This document shows positions 33,845-49,558 of a DNA stretch of 64,000 nt, one piece after another. The DNA is taken from positions 86,524,543-86,588,542 of the forward strand of contig OY757904.1 of the NCBI GenBank assembly GCA_963585895.1. Reading direction: 5' to 3'. Within the stretch, counting starts at the first letter, position 1, and every line of letters starts with the position of its first letter. The translations under genes and the position numbers were made by a program. Under the pieces are notes generated by a model. The model had not been told where the DNA came from and did no database searches. It saw only the letters and a list, made by a program, of their open reading frames with translations. The stretch comes from Sepioteuthis lessoniana. Lineage: Eukaryota > Mollusca > Cephalopoda > Myopsida > Loliginidae.

Positions 33845-36800
33845 TAGTATTGCTAAAGTATATATCGTGTGCACATACACAAATTCATGACAAAAGCAAC
33901 ATTTGCAATGTTATTTTCCTAGATTTCGTTTCTGTACACGACTTTTAATTTTTACTAAAAACCGTATCAAAATATAGCTAAAATGCTTACTTTTTTGCTA
34001 TTTTTTACTTATTTTAGCAAGTATAAATTTCAGTGTTTTCACAAAGGTTTTATATTTACGTATATATCGTGTGCACATAAACATATTTATAACAAAAATG
34101 ACATTTGCAATGTTATTTTACAAGATTTACATTTCCGTACATAATTTTCAATGAAATACGTATTAAAATATAGCAAAAATGCCTACTTTTTCTTTATTTT
34201 TCACTTATTTTAGCATGTATAAATTTCATTGTTTTCCTCAAAAGTTTCAGTATTGCTAACGTATATATCATGTGCACATATACAAATTTTTGACAAAAAT
34301 GACTTGTGCAATGTTATTGAACAAGAATTACGTTTCCGTACAAGACTTTCAATTTTCACAAATAACCATATCAAAATGCTGATTGTTTTCAATTTTTTAC
34401 TTATTTTAGCAAGCATGATATAGTGTTTTTCTCAAAAGTCACGGTATTGCTTATGTATAAATCGTGAGCACAAACACAAATTTATGACAAAAATGATATT
34501 TGCAATGTTATTTTACAAGATTTACGTTTCCGTACACGACTTTTAATTTTTATTAAAAAACGTTTTCAAAATATAACTAAAATGCTTACTTTTTCTCGAT
34601 TTTTACTTACTTTAGCAAGTATAAATTTCAGTGTTTTTCTCAAATATTTTAGTATTGGTAACGTATATATCGTGTGCACATACACATGTTTAAGACAAAA
34701 ATGAAATTTGCAATCTTAGTTCACTAGATTTCTGTTTCTGTACACGACTTTCAATTTAAACTAAAAAAAATGTATTAAAATATAGTTAAAATGGTTACTT
34801 TTTGTTGATGGTTCACTTATATAGTATAAATTTCAGTGATATTTCAAAAGGCTTTAGTATTTATATCGTATATATTATGAGCATATACACAAGTTTATGA
34901 CTAAAATTACATGTGCAATATCATTTTACAAAATTTACGTTTCCGTACACGTTTTTAAGTTAAAAACATATCGAAATATACCTAAAATGCTAATTTTGCT
35001 CAATTTTTCACTTATTTTAGCAAGTTTAAATATCAGTGTTTTTCTCAAATGTTAGTATTGCTAACGTATATATCGTATTTATGACAAAAATAAAAATTGC
35101 CATAGGATTTTACTAGATTTATGTTTCCGTTCACGATTTTTAATTTGCACTGAAAATTGTATAAAAATATAGCTAAAATGCTCTCTTTTTCTTGATTTTT
35201 CACTTATTTTAGCAAGTATTAATTTCAGCGTTTTTCTCAAAGATTTTAGTATTCATAACGTTTATATACAAATTTATGTCAATAATGAGATTTGCAATGT
35301 TATTTTACGAGATTTACTTTTAATTTTCACTGTAAAACGTATCAAAATATACCTAAAATGCTTACTTAAAACCTATTTTAGCAATTTCAGTGTTTTCCTG
35401 AAAGGTTTTAGTATTTCTAACGTATATATCGTGTGTACATACACTTTTCTATGACATATAATATTTGCAATGTTGTTTTACTAGATTTTGTATTGCTAAC
35501 GTATACAATTTACTAGTTTTTGTATTGCTAACGTATACAATTCATTATTTTCCTGTATTGTGTGAAAATTACACATATCTATGACAAAAATGACATTTGC
35601 AATGTTGTTTTACTAGATTTACATTTCCGTACATGACTTTCAATTTTCTATTAGAATATAGCTAAAATGCTTACTTTTTATTGATTTTTCACTTATTTCA
35701 GCAAGTATAAATTTTAGAGTTTTGCTCTAAGTTTTTGTATTGCTAACGTATATATCGTGTGCACGATTTTCAATATTATTTTACACAAATTTCTCAAAAA
35801 AGCAAAAAATGAAAAATGTTGTTTATAAGTTCAATTGGGAAATTTATTTCCCTTAAACTGCGCACTTTTAGATTCTTATATTAACACTAGATAATATAAA
35901 TCTATTTCAAGTTTATTCATGGAAAATCATTTCTGACTGGTCCCCGCTATTTTATCTGTCTTGTGGCGGGCCAACTCTCTGGTATTGCTAACTTATATAT
36001 GTGCACACAATATATTTATGCTTGCTGGGATCAGTGAAAGTAATCATTTTAGCAATATTTTGATACATTTTTCAGAGATAATTGAAAATCGTGTACGGAA
36101 ATGTAAATGTAAAATAAAAAACTTTTTCGCATATTTTTAGCTTTATAAAATACCTCCGGATAATTCCAATTTATTTTAAATTTATTTATTGAAAATCATT
36201 CGTGTGTGTTGGCTAGCTGGTGTGTTGGCAGGCTGGCCAACATTCTGGTATTGCCAACTTATATATGGTGTTCACACCATATATATTTATGAGAAAAATA
36301 ATATTTGGAATGTTATTTTATAAGATTTACGTTTCCAAACACGACTTTGATTTTGTCTAAAAAAAAGTATCAAAATTTTGCTAAAAGGCTTCCTTTTTCT
36401 CGATTTTTAACCTATAAATAAATAGTATTTATCTCAGTGATTTCCTCAAAGGTTTTAGTTTTGCTAACGAATATATTATATCAAGTGCACATACACTTAT
36501 TTATGACAAAAATGACATTTGCAATGTTATTTTACTAGATTTACATTACCGTACACGACTTTCAATTTTCAATGAAAAACATATTAATATATAGCTAAAA
36601 TGCGTACATTAACCAGAATTTTCACTCATCTTAGCAAGGATACAATTAGGAGTGCTCCTAAAGGTTTTAGTATTACGAACGTATATAACATGTGCACTAC
36701 ACATATTTATGACAAAAATGACAATTACAATGTTAATTTACTGGATTTACATTTCCGTACACGACTTTTAATTTTCAATGAAACACGTGCTAAATTGTGC

Positions 36801-39000
36801 TAAAATACTTTTTCACTTATTTTAGCACGTATGAATTTTTGAGTATTCCTCAAAAGTTTTAGTATTACTAACTTATATCTCGTGTGCACATACACATATT
36901 TATGGCAGAAATGACATTTTTAATGTTATTTTACAAGGTTTACATTTCCATGCCCAACTTTCAATTTTTCCTGAAAAATGTTATTAAATATTACTAAAAA
37001 GCTTACTTTTTATTAATTTTTAACTTTTTTTAGCAAGTATACAATTCATTGCTTTCATGAAAAGTTTTAGTATTGCCAACGTATATATCATGTGCAAATA
37101 CACATATCTATGACAAAAAAGACATTTGCAATATTTTACTTCATTTACATTTCTGTACACGAATTTCAATTTTTAACGAAACACGTATTAAAATATAGTT
37201 AATATGCCTTTTTTGTTGATTTTTCAGTCATTTTAGCAAGTATAAATGTAAGAGCTTTTAGCATTGCACATACACATATTGCACATACACATATTTATGA
37301 CAAAAATGACATTTACAATGTTATTTTACTAGATTTACATTTCCGTCCACGACTTTCAATTTTTAATGAAACACGTATAAAAATATAGCTAAAATGCTTA
37401 CTTTTTCTTGATTTTTCACGTTTTTTAGCAAATATAAATTTTACAGTTTTCATCAAAGCTTTTTAGTATTGCTAACGTATATATCGTGTGCACATACACA
37501 AATTTGACAAAAATTAAATTGCAATATTATTTTACTAGATTTACATTTCCGTACACGACTTCCAATTTGCAATTAAAAACGTCTTAAATTATAGCTAAAA
37601 AGCTTATTTTTTTCCTGATTTTTCTCATATTTTAGCAAGTAGAAATTTTAGACTTTTCCTCAAAGTGTTCCTAACGAATAACAAAAATGACATTTGCAAT
37701 GTTTTCTCACTAGATATACATTTGCGTATATGACTCTCAATTTTCAATAAAACACAAATTAAAATAACTTTTTTCAATTTTTTACTTATTTTAGCAGGTA
37801 GCCAATTCACTGTTTTCCTGAAAGTATTGCCATGAGCACATACATATATTCATAAAAAGATTTTTCACTTTATTTTACTCGATTTACATTTTTGTACACG
37901 ACTTTCAATTGTCTCTTCAAAATTTCTTAAGATATAACTAAAATGCTTACTTTTTTTTCACTTATTTTAGCAATTATAGATTTTAGAATTTTCCTCAAAG
38001 GTTTCAGTATTGCTAATGTACATATTGTGTGCACATATTTATGACAAAAATTACATTTGCAACGTTACTTTACAAGATTTAAATACAGTATTCCTCTAGA
38101 GTTTTAGTATTACTAAAGTATATATTGTCTACACATACACATATTTATGACAAAAACTACATTTGTTAACGTATATATCGTGTGCACATATGACAAAAAT
38201 GAATTTGATATGTTCTTTTACTAGATTTATATTTCCGTACACGACTTTCAATTTTCAATCAAACACGTATTGATATATATATACTTTTTCCTGATTTTTT
38301 AAAAATTTTAGCAAGAATACAAATCATTGTTTATCTGAAAGGTTTTAGTATTGCCAATGTGCACGTACACATATATATGACAAAAATGACATTTGCAATG
38401 TTATTTTAATAGATTTACATTTCTGTACACGACTTTCAATTTTCAAAAAGACATAAATATAGCTAAAATGCTTACTTTTTCTTGATTTTTCACTTATTTT
38501 AGCAAGTAAAAACGTAAGAGTTTCCCTCAAAGGTTTTAGAATTGCTAACATATATATTGTGCGCACATACATATATTTATGACAAAAAGGATATTTGCAA
38601 GGTTATTTTATTAGATCTATATTTCTGTACACGACATTCAATTTTTTATGAAACACAATAAAATATTGGTAATGCTTATTTTTCTCGATATTTCGCTTTT
38701 TTTAGCAATTATACAATTCATTGTTTTCCTCAAAGGTTTTAGTATTGCCATCGTGTGCATGTACACATATTGAAAAAATGACATTTGCAATATCATTTAC
38801 GTAGATTTACATTTACTTACACGACTTTTAGTTTTCAATGAAACACACATTAAAATATTGATAAAATGCTATTTTTTTTATTTTCAATTATTTTAGCAAG
38901 CATAATTTTTAGAGTATTCCTTAAAGGTTTTAGTAGTACGAACGTTTATATTGATTGTGTGCATATATTTATAATAAAAATGACATTTGCAATGTTATAT
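33845..39000 (+). repeat. Satellite S2, forward, ~200 bp monomers
   Basis: Repeated landmarks are AACGTATATATCGTGTGCACATACAC, TTTATGACAAAAATGACATTTGCAATGTTATTTTAC, TTTCCGTACACGACTTTCAATTTT, TATAGCTAAAATGCTTACTTTTT and TTTTAGCAAGTATAAATTTCAG. Monomers differ by substitutions and small deletions. Short open frames in it have no features. Confidence 0.9.
35830..36260 (-). repeat. Spacer-repeat fragments embedded in satellite S2
   Basis: Two pieces (about 35830-35980 and 36160-36255) resemble, in reverse complement, the TTTCCAATAAATAAATTTAAA and GGCCAACACAC sequences that flank the rDNA-linked subrepeats at 31.2-31.9 kb. Satellite separates them. Confidence 0.55.
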
Positions 39001-42000
39001 TAGATTTATATTTTAACTAAAAGACGTATGAAAATAGAGGTAAAATGCCTACTTTTTAACAATGTTTTACTTAGTTTAGCTCTTAAAATCATCAGCATTT
39101 TATCCGTGTTTTAGTTTTCCTAAACGCACACAACGTAAACTCATTCACATGTTTATAAGAAAATCGAGATTTGCACTGTAATTAGACCCAAAACCATTAC
39201 TTTTTATAGATTTTTTTGTAAGTTCGATAGTAGAAATAATTAGTGTTTCATGATAGTTCACGTATGTTTTGTAGTATAAATTTCAGTGTTTGTCAAAGGT
39301 TGCATTTATGTTTATTTATCGTGTGCACATACATATTCTTATAACAAAAAGTATATTTGGCAATGTTATTTACCTAATTTTACATACCAGTACATAACTT
39401 TGAATTTTAACTAAAAGACGTATGAAAATAGAGCTGAAATGCTTACTTTTTGACAATGTTTGACTTAGTCTAGCTAGAATAATCAGCAACGTTTTATCCG
39501 TGAATTTTAGTTTTGCTAAACGTACAGAACGTAAACTCATGCAGATGTTCACTTAGGTTTTCTAGTATAAATTTCAGTGTTTTTCAAAGGTGTCATTTAT
39601 CTTAACGTATATATCGTGTGCACATACATATATTAATGACTAAAAGTGTATTTGCAATGTTATTTACCTAATTTTACATACCAGTACATAACTTTGAATT
39701 TTAACTAAAAGACGCATGAAAATAGAGCTGAAATGCCTACATTTTTACAATGTTTGACTTAAGAATTTTCGATTAGCTCTATTGTATAAATGATTAGTTT
39801 TTCATGATAATTGCCGTAGGTTTTCTAGTATAAATTTCAGTGTTTTTCAAAAGTTTCATTTATGTTAACGCGTAATATCGTTTGCATATACATATGTTTA
39901 TGACTAAAAGTGTATTTTCAATGTTATTTAACTAATTTTACATACCAGTACACAACTTTGTATTTTAACTAAAAGACGTATAAAAATAGAGCTAAAATGG
40001 CTACTTTTTTACAATGTTTGACTTAGTCTAGCTAGAATAATAAGCAACGTTTTATCCGTGCATTTTAGTTTAGCTAAACGTACAAAACGTAAACTCATAC
40101 AGATGTTTATCAGAAAATCGCGATTCACACTGTAATTGGACCAAAAACCATTATATTTTTAAGAATTTTCGATTAGCTCTATTGTATAAATGATTAGTTT
40201 TTCATGATAATTTCCGTATGTTTTCTAGTATAAATTTCAGTGTTTTTCAAAAGTTTCATTTATGTTAACGCATAATATCGTTTGCATATACATATGTTTA
40301 TGACTAAAAGTGTATTTGCAATGTTATTTAACTAATTCTACATAACAGTACAAAACTTTGAATTTTAACTAAAAGACGTATGAAAATAGAGCTGAAATAA
40401 CTACTTTTTCACAATGTTTGACTTCGTCTAGCTAAGCAACGTTTTATCCGTGCATTTTAGTTTTGCTAAACGTACACAACGTAAACTCGTGCAGATGTTT
40501 ATCAGAAAATCCCGATTCACACAGTAATTGGACCAAAAACCATTATATTTTTAGAATTTTCGATTAGCTCTATTGTATAAATGATTAGTTTTTCATGATA
40601 ATTCCCGTATGTTTTCTAGTATAAATTTCAGTGTTTTTCAAAAGTTTCATTTATGATAACGCATAATATCGTTTGCATATACAATTGTCTATGACTAAAA
40701 GTGTATTTGCAATGTTATTTAACTAGTTTTACATACCAGTACAAAACTTTGAATTTTAACTAAAAGACGTATAAAAATAGAGCTAAAATACCTACTTTTT
40801 ACAATGTTTGACTTAGTTTAGCTAGTTAAATCATCAGCATATTATCCGTGCTTTTAGTTATGCTTCGCTTAGACAACGTAAACTCATGCAGATGTTTATA
40901 AGAAAATCGAGATTTGCACTGTAATTTGACCCAAAACCATTACTTTTTGTAGATTTTTTTGTTAGTTAGATAGTATAAATGATTAGTGTTTCATGAGAGT
41001 TCACTTAGGTTTTCTAGTATAAATTTCAGTGTTTTTCAAAACTTTCATTTATTTTAACGTATATATCGTCTGCACATACATATTTTGATGACAAAAAGTA
41101 TTTTTGGCAATGTTATTTACCTAATTTTACATACCAGTAAAAAACTTTGAATTTTAACTAAAAGTCGTATGAAAATAGTGCTGAAATGCCTAGTCTTTTA
41201 CAATGTTTGAATAGAGCTAGAATAATCGGCAACTTTTTATCCGCGCATTTTAGTTTTGCTAAATGTACACAAAATAAACTCAGGCAGATGTTTATAAGAA
41301 AATCGCAATTCACACTGTACTTGGACCAAAATCCATTATATTTTAAAGAATTTTCGATTAGCTCTATTGTATAAATGATTAGTTTTTCCTGATAATTCCC
41401 GTAGGTTTTCTAGTATAAATTTTAGTGTTTTTCAAAAGTTTCATTTATGTTGAAACATAATATCGTTTGCATATACATAATTTTATGACTAAAAGTGTAT
41501 TTTCAATGTTATTTAACTAATTTTTCATACCAGTAAAAAACTTTCAATTTTAACTAAAAGACGTAAGAAAATAGATCTAATATGCCTACTTTTTTACAAT
41601 GTTTGACTTAGTCTGCCTAGAATAATCAGCAAAGTTTTATCTGTGCATTTTAGTTTTGCTAAACGTACACAACGTAAACTCATGCAGATGTTTATGAGAA
41701 AATCGAGATTCACACTGTAATTGGACCAAAAACCATTATTTTTAAAAGAATTTTCGATTAGCTCTATTGTATAAACGATTAGTTTTTCATGATAATTCCC
41801 GTAGGTTTTTTATAGTATAAATTTCAGTGTTTTTCAAAAGTTTCATTTATGTTAAAAGATAATATCGTTTGCATATACATATGTTTATGACTAAAAGTGT
41901 ATTTGCAATGTTATTTAACTAATTTTACATACCAGTACAAAACTGAATTTTAACAAAAAGACGTATAAAAATAAAGGTAATATGCCTACTTTTTTACAAT

Positions 42001-45000
42001 GTTTGACGTTGTCTAGCTAGAATAATCAGCAACGTTTTATCCGTGCATTTTAGTTTAGTTAAACGTACAGAACGTAAACTCATGCAGATGTTCAGAAGAA
42101 AATCGCGATTCACACTGTAACTGGACCAAAAACCATTATATTTTTAAGAATTTTCGATTAGCTCTATTGTATAAATGATTAGATTTTGATGATAATTCCC
42201 GTAGGTTTTCTAGTATAAATTTCAGTATTTTTCAAAAGTTTCATTTATGTTAACGCATAATATCGTTTGCATATACATATGTTTATGACTAAAAGTGTAT
42301 TTCAAATGTTATTTAACTAATTTTACATATCAGTACAAAACTTGGAATTTTAACTAAAAGACGTATAAAAATAGAGCTAAAATACCTACTTTTTACAATG
42401 TTTTACTTAGTTTAGCTAGTTAAATCATCAGCATTTTATCCGTGGTTTTAGTTATGCTTCCCTTAGACAACGTAAACTCATGTAGATATTTATAAGATAA
42501 TCGAGATTTGTACCCTTAATTAGACCCAAAACCATTACTTTTTGTAGATTTTTTTGTTAGTTCGATAGTATAAATGATTAGTGTTTCATGAGAGTTCATT
42601 TAGGTTTTCTAGTATAAATTTCAGTGTTTTTCAAAGGTGTCATTTATTTTAACGCATATCTCCGGTGCACATACATATTTTAATGACTAAAAGAGTATTT
42701 GCAATGTTATTTAACTCATTTTACATACCAGTACAAAACTTTGAATTTTAACTAAAAGAAAAATAAAAATAGAGCTAATATGCCTACTTTTTTACAATGT
42801 TTGACTTTGTTTAGCTAGAATAATCAGCAAAGTTTTATCCGTGCATTTTAGTTTTGTTAAACGTACACAACGTAAACTCATGCAGATGTTTATCAGAAAA
42901 TCGTTATTAACACTGTAATTGGACCAAAAACCATTATACTTTTAAGAATTTTCGATTAGCTCTATTATATAAATGATTAGTATTTCGTGATAATTCCCGT
43001 ATGTTATCTAGTTTAATTTTCAGTGTTTTTCAAAAGTTTCATCGTTTGCATATACATATGTTTATGACTAAAAGTGTATTTGCAATGTTATTTAACTAAT
43101 TTTACATACCAGTACAAAACTTTGAATTTTAACTAAAAGGTGTGTAAAAATAGAGCTAATATTCCTACATTTTTACAATGTTTGACTTTGTTTAGCTAGA
43201 ATAATTAGCAACGTTTTATCCGTGCATTTTAGTTTTGTTAAACGTACACAACGTAAAATCATGCAGATGTTTATCAGAAAATCGTGATTAACACTGTAAT
43301 TGGACCAAAAACCATTATACTTTTAAGAATTTTCGATTAGCTCTATTGTATAAATGATTAGTATTTCATGATAATTCCCGTAGGTTTTCTAGTATAAATT
43401 TCATTGTTTTTCAAAAGTTTCATCGTTTGCATATACATATGTTTATGACTAAAAGTGTATTTGCAATGTTATTTAACTAATTTTACATACCAGTACAAAA
43501 TTTTGAATTTTAACTAAAAGATGTATAAAAATAGAGCTAATATGCCTACTTTTTTACAATGTTTGACTTTGTTTAGCTAGAATAATCAGCAACGTTTTAT
43601 CCGTGCATTTTAGATTTGTTAAACGTACACAACTTAAACTCATGCAGATGTTTATCAGAAAATCGTGATTCATCCTGTATAATTGGACCAAAAACCATTA
43701 TACTTTTAGGAATTTTCGATTAGCTCTATTGTAGTAATGATTAGTTTTTCATGATAATTCCCGTAGGTTTTCTACTATAAATTTCAGTGTTTTTCAAAAG
43801 TTTCATTTATGTTAACGTGTAATATCGTTTGCATATTATGACTAAAAGTGTATTTGCAATGTTATTTAACTAATTTTACATACCAGTACAAAACTTTGAA
43901 TTTTAACTAAATGACGTATGAAAATAGAGCTAATATGCCTACTTTTTTACAATGTTTGACTTTGTTTAGCTAGAATAATCAGCAACGTTTTATCCGTGCA
44001 TTTTAGTTTTGCTAAACGTACAAAACGTAAGCTCATGCAGATGTTTATAAGAAAATCGCAATTCACACTGTAATTGGACCAAAAACCATTATATTTTTTT
44101 AAGAATTTTCGATTAGCTCTATTGTATAAATGATTAGTTTTTCATGATAATTCCCGTAGATTTTCTCGTATAAATTTCAGAGTTTTTCAAAAGATTCATT
44201 TACGTTAAAACATAATATCGTTTGCATATACAGATGTTTATGACTAAGAGTGTATTTAAAATGTTATTTAACTAATTTTACATACCAGTACAAAACTTAG
44301 AATTTTAACTAAAAGACGTATAAAATTAGAGCTAAAATACCTACTTTTTACAATGTTTTACTTAGTTTAGCTAGTTAAATCATCAGCATATTATCCGTGC
44401 TTTTAGTTATGCTTCGCTTAGACAACGTAAACTCATGCAGATGTTTATAAGAAAATCGAGATTTGCACTGTAATTTGACCCAAAGCCATTATTTTTTGTA
44501 GATATTTTTGTTAGTTCGATAGTATAAATGATTAGTGTTTCATGAGAGTTCACTTAGGTTTTTCTAGTATAAATTTCAGTGTTTTTCAAAGGTGTCATTT
44601 ATTTTAACGCATATCTCGGGTGCACATACATATTTTAATGACTAAAAGAGTATTTGCAATGTTATTTAACTAATTTTACATGACAGTAAAAAACTTTGAA
44701 TTTTAACTAAAAGGTGTGTAAAAATAGAGCTAATATTCCTACTTTTTTACAATGTTTGACTTTGTTTAGCTAGAATAATTAGCAACGTTTTATCCGTGCA
44801 TTTTAGTTTTGTTAAACGTACACAACGTAAAATCATGCAGATGTTTATCAGAAAATCGTGATTAACACTGTAATTGGACCAAAAACCATTATACTTTTAG
44901 GAATTTTATATTAGCTCTAGTGTATAAATGATTAGTTTTTCATGATAATTCCCGTATGTTTTCTAGTATAAATTTCAGTGTTTTTCAAAAGTTTCATCGT

Positions 45001-48000
45001 TTGCATATACATATGTTAATGACTAAAAGTGTATTTGCAATGTTATTTAACTAATTTTACGTACCAATAAAAACTTTGAATTTTAACTAAAAGACGTATA
45101 AAAATAGAGCTAAAATACCTACTTTTTACAATGTTTTACTTAGTTTAGCTAGTTAAATCATCAGCATATTATCCGTGCTTTTAGTTATGCTTCCTTTAGA
45201 CAACGTAAACTCATGCAGATGTTTATAAGAAAATCGAGATTTGCACTGTAATTTGACCCAAACTCATTACTTTTTGTAGATTTTTTTGTTAGTTCGATAG
45301 TATAAATGATTAGTGTTTCATGAGTGTTCACTTAGGTTTTCTAGTATAAATTTTAGACTTTTCAAATGTGTCAATTATTTTAACGTATATATCGTGTGCA
45401 CATACATATTTTAATGACTAAAGAGTATTTGCAATGTTATTTAACTAATTTTACATACCAGTACAAATCTTTGAATTTTAACTAAAAGACGTATAAAAAT
45501 AGAGCTAATATGCCTACTTTTTTACAATGTTTGACTTTGTTTAGCTAGAATAATCAGCAACGATTTATCCGTGCATTTTAGTTTTGTTAAACGTACACAA
45601 CGTAAACTCATGCAGATGTTTATCAGAAAATCGCAATTCACACTGTAATTGGACCAAAAACAATTATATTTTTAAGAATTTTAAATTAGCTCTATTATAT
45701 AAATGATTAGATTTTCATTATAATTCCCGTAGGTTTTCTAGTATAATTTTAAGTGTTCTTCAAAAGTTTCATTTATGATAACGCATAATATCGTTTGCAT
45801 ATACATATGTTCATGACTGAAAGTGTATTTGCAATGTTATTTGAGTAATTTTACATACCAGTACAAAACTTTGAATTTTAACTAAAAGACGTATGAAAAT
45901 AGAGCTAATATGCCTACTTTTTTACAATGTTTGATTTTGTTTAGCTAGAATAATCAGCAACCTTTTATCCGTGCATTTTAGTTGTGTTAAACGTACACAA
46001 CGTAAACTCATGCAGATGTTTATAAGAAAATCGCGATTCACACTGGAATTGGACCAAAAACAATTATACTTTTAAGAATTTTCGATTACCTCTATAGTAT
46101 AAATGATTAGTTTTTCATGACAATTCCCGTAGGTTTTCTAGTATAAATTTCAGGGTTTTTCAAAAGTTTCATTTATGTTAAAACATGATATCGTTTGCAT
46201 ATACATATGTTTATGACTAAAAGTGTATTTGCAATGTTATTTAACTAAATTTACATACCAATACAAAACTTTGAATTTTAACTAAAAGACGTATTTCGAT
46301 TAGCTCTATTGTATAAATGATTAGTATTTCATGATAATTCCCGTAGGTTTTCTAGTATAAATATCAGTGTTTTTTAAGAGTTTCATTTATGATAACATAA
46401 TATCGTTTGCACATACATATGTTTATGACTAAAAGTGTATTTAAAATGTTATTTAACTAATTTTACATACCAGTACAAAACTTTTAATTTTAACTTAAAG
46501 ACGTATGAAAATAGAGCTAATATGCCTACTTTTTTACAATATTTGACTTTGTCTAGCTAGAATAATCAGCAACGATTTATTCGTGCATTTTAGTTTTGCT
46601 AAACGTACACAACGTAAACTCATGCAGATGTTTATCAGAAAATCATGATTCACACTGTAATAGGACCAAAAACCATTATACTTTTAGGAATTTTCGATTA
46701 GCTCTATTGTATAAATGATTAGTTTTTCATGATAATTCCCGTAGGTTTTCTAGTGTAAATTTCAATGTTTTTCAAAAGTTTCATCGTTTGCATATACATA
46801 TGTTTATGATTAAAAGTGTATTTGCAATGTTATTTAACTAATTTTACATACCAGTACAAAACTTTGAATTTTAACTAAAAGAGGCATGAAAATAGAGCTA
46901 AATACCTACTTTTTACAATGTTTTACTTAGTTTAGCTAGTTAAATCATCAGCATTTTATCCATGCTTAGACAACGTAAAATCATGCAGATGTTTATAAGA
47001 AAATCGAGATTTGCACTGTAATTTGACCCAAAACCATTACTTTTTGTAGATTTTTTTTGTTAGTTCGATAGTATAAATGATTAGTGTTTCATGAGAGTTC
47101 ACTTCGGTTTTCTAGTATAAATTACAAAGGTGTCATTTATTTTAACGTATATATCGTGTGCACATACATATTTTAATGACAAAAAGTATATTTGGCAATG
47201 TTATTTACCTAATTATACATACCAGTAAATAACTTTGAATTTTAACTAAAAGACGTATAAAAATAGAACTAAAATGGCTACTTTTTTAAAATGTTTGACT
47301 TTGTTTAGCAAGAATAATCAGCAATGTTTTATCCGTGCATTTTAGTTTTGCTAAACGTACAGAACGTAAACTCATGCAGATGTTTATCAGAAAATCAAGA
47401 TTCACACTGTAATTGGACCAAAAACGATTATATTTTAAAGAATTTTCGATTGTATAAATGATTAGTTTTTCATGATAATTCCCGTAGGTTTTCTAGTATA
47501 AATTTCAGTGGTTTTCAAAAGTTTCATTTATGTTAACGTATATATCGTTTGCATATACATATGTTTATGACTAAAAGTGTATTTGCAATGTTATTTACCT
47601 AATTTTCCATACCAGTATAAAACTTTGAATTTTAACTAAAAGACGTATGAAAATAGAGCTAATATGCCTACTTTTTTACAATGTTTGACTTTGTTTAGCT
47701 AGAATAATCAGCAACGTTTTATCCATGCATTTTAGTTTAGTTAAACGTACAGAACGTAAACTCATGCAGATGTTTATCAGAAAATCGTGATTCACACTGT
47801 AATTGGACCAAAAACCATTTTACTTTTAAGAATTTTCGATTAGATCTATTGTATAAATGATTAGTTTTTCATGATAATTCCCGTAGGTTTTCTAGTATAA
47901 ATTTCAGTGTTTTTCAAAAGTTTCATTTATGTAAAAATATAATATCGTTTGCATATACATATGTTTATGACTAAAAGTGTATTTGCAATGTTATTTAACT

Positions 48001-48763
48001 AATTTTACAAACCAGTACAAAACTTTGAATTTTAACTAAAAGACGTATAAAAATAGAGCTAATATGCCTACTTTTTTACAATGTTTGACTTTGTTTAGCT
48101 AGAATAATCAGCAACGTTTTATCCGTGCATTTTAGTTTAGATAAACGTATAGAACGTAAACTCATGCAGATGTTTATCAGAAAATCGTGATTCACACTGT
48201 AATTGGACCAAAAACCATTTTACTTTTAAGAATTTTCGATTAGCTCTATTGTATAAATGATTAGTATTTCATGATAATTCCCGTATATTTTCTAGTATAA
48301 ATTTCAGTGTTTTTCAAAAGTTTCATTTATGTTAACGCATAATATCGTTTGCATATACATGTTTATGACTAAAAGTGTATTTGCAATGTTATTTACCTAA
48401 TTTTACATACCAGTACAAAACTTTGAATTTTAACTAAAAGACGTATGAAAATGGAGCTAATATGCCTACTTTTTTACAATGTTTGACTTTGTTTAGCTAG
48501 AATAATCAGCAACGTTTTATCCGTGCATTTTAGTTTAGTTAAACGTACAGAACGTAAACTCATGCAGATGTTTATTAGAAAATCGTGATTCACACTGTAA
48601 TTGGACCAAAAACCATTTTACTTTTAAGAATTTTCGATTAGCTCTATTGTATAAATGATTAGTATTTCATTATTATTCCCGTATGTTTTCTAGTATAAAT
48701 TTGACTTTGTTTAGCTAGAATAATCAGCAACGTTTTATCCGTGCATTTTAGTTTTGTTTAACA
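39001..48763 (+). repeat. Satellite S3, ~390 bp dimeric units
   Basis: Units recur about every 380-400 bases (for example TGCAATGTTATTTAAC at 43081 and 43462, with the next core at 43855). Each has half A (TTTTACATACCAGTACAAAACTTTG, TTTAGCTAGAATAATCAGCAACG) and half B (TCATGCAGATGTTTATCAGAAAATCG, ATTGGACCAAAAACCATTA, GATAATTCCCGTAGGTTTTC). The halves align with each other and with S2 monomers. A variant half B (GACCCAAAACCATTACTTTTTGTAG) recurs near 39185, 40928, 42523, 44477, 45255 and 47035. No gene lies in this stretch. Confidence 0.92.
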
Positions 48764-49558
48764 TGTGATAATACCCGCTTCTGCAGTTTGCATAAGTCAT
48801 TTAGTCCTCATCTGAATACTTATGTGGGCCGGATCAAAGCGAGAAGCAGGTTCACAGAGAAAAGAACAAGACAAAACAACAACCTGTGGTTAAAACGTCA
48901 AGGGGTGTTGAGAAGCGTGTTACACTTAGTGGATGATTAATTCTAGTTTGAGTTTCGGCTGGCAAAAGATTATCTTAACTAACTGGGTCCGGCTGGTAAT
49001 GTCGCTGTTCGTTATTTCTTTGTCACGGTCTAATCAACTCCCTTCGAACCCAAACTAAGTCTGACTCTCGGACCCAAAATGCACCTGTATATATACAGAA
49101 TGTCTCATTATTATTTCCGGCTAATGGAACACCCACGAATAAACCCATAACTTTTTGGGGAGCCAATTCTCTCTTAAAAAAACTGGACATAAAATTAGTT
49201 CCTAGACTGGCCGTCTCCAATACAGGGACATTAAATTCAGACCCTTTTAAGTTCTGACAAGTACTTCACACGTCCGCAACTATATGTATAAACATTTTCT
49301 TATCTAGATTTCCTTAATCTAGTTAATGGGTTTTCCTAACATTTGAAATTCGATACCCAGGCCGAATCTAACTCATCTCGCCACATATATATGTGTGTAT
49401 ATGTGCGCGTGCGCGCGCGTGCATGCATGCAGGTGAGTGTGGGCGTGGGCGCACACACACATATACATATATACATACACACACACGCACACTGGTATGG
49501 GTGCACACACACACGTGTGTATACATATATGTGCATATATCCAACTCATAGTGTCACA
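48764..49558 (-). repeat. 3' LTR
   Basis: The LTR is 795 bases. In element sense it begins TGTGACACTATGAG and ends GGGTATTATCACA. It carries a TG/CA dinucleotide tract (about 49390-49520) near its U3 start and a perfect CTGTATATATACAG palindrome (49085-49098) as a likely TATA region. It is 21 bases longer than the partner, mostly from a segment near 49033-49048. Confidence 0.93.
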
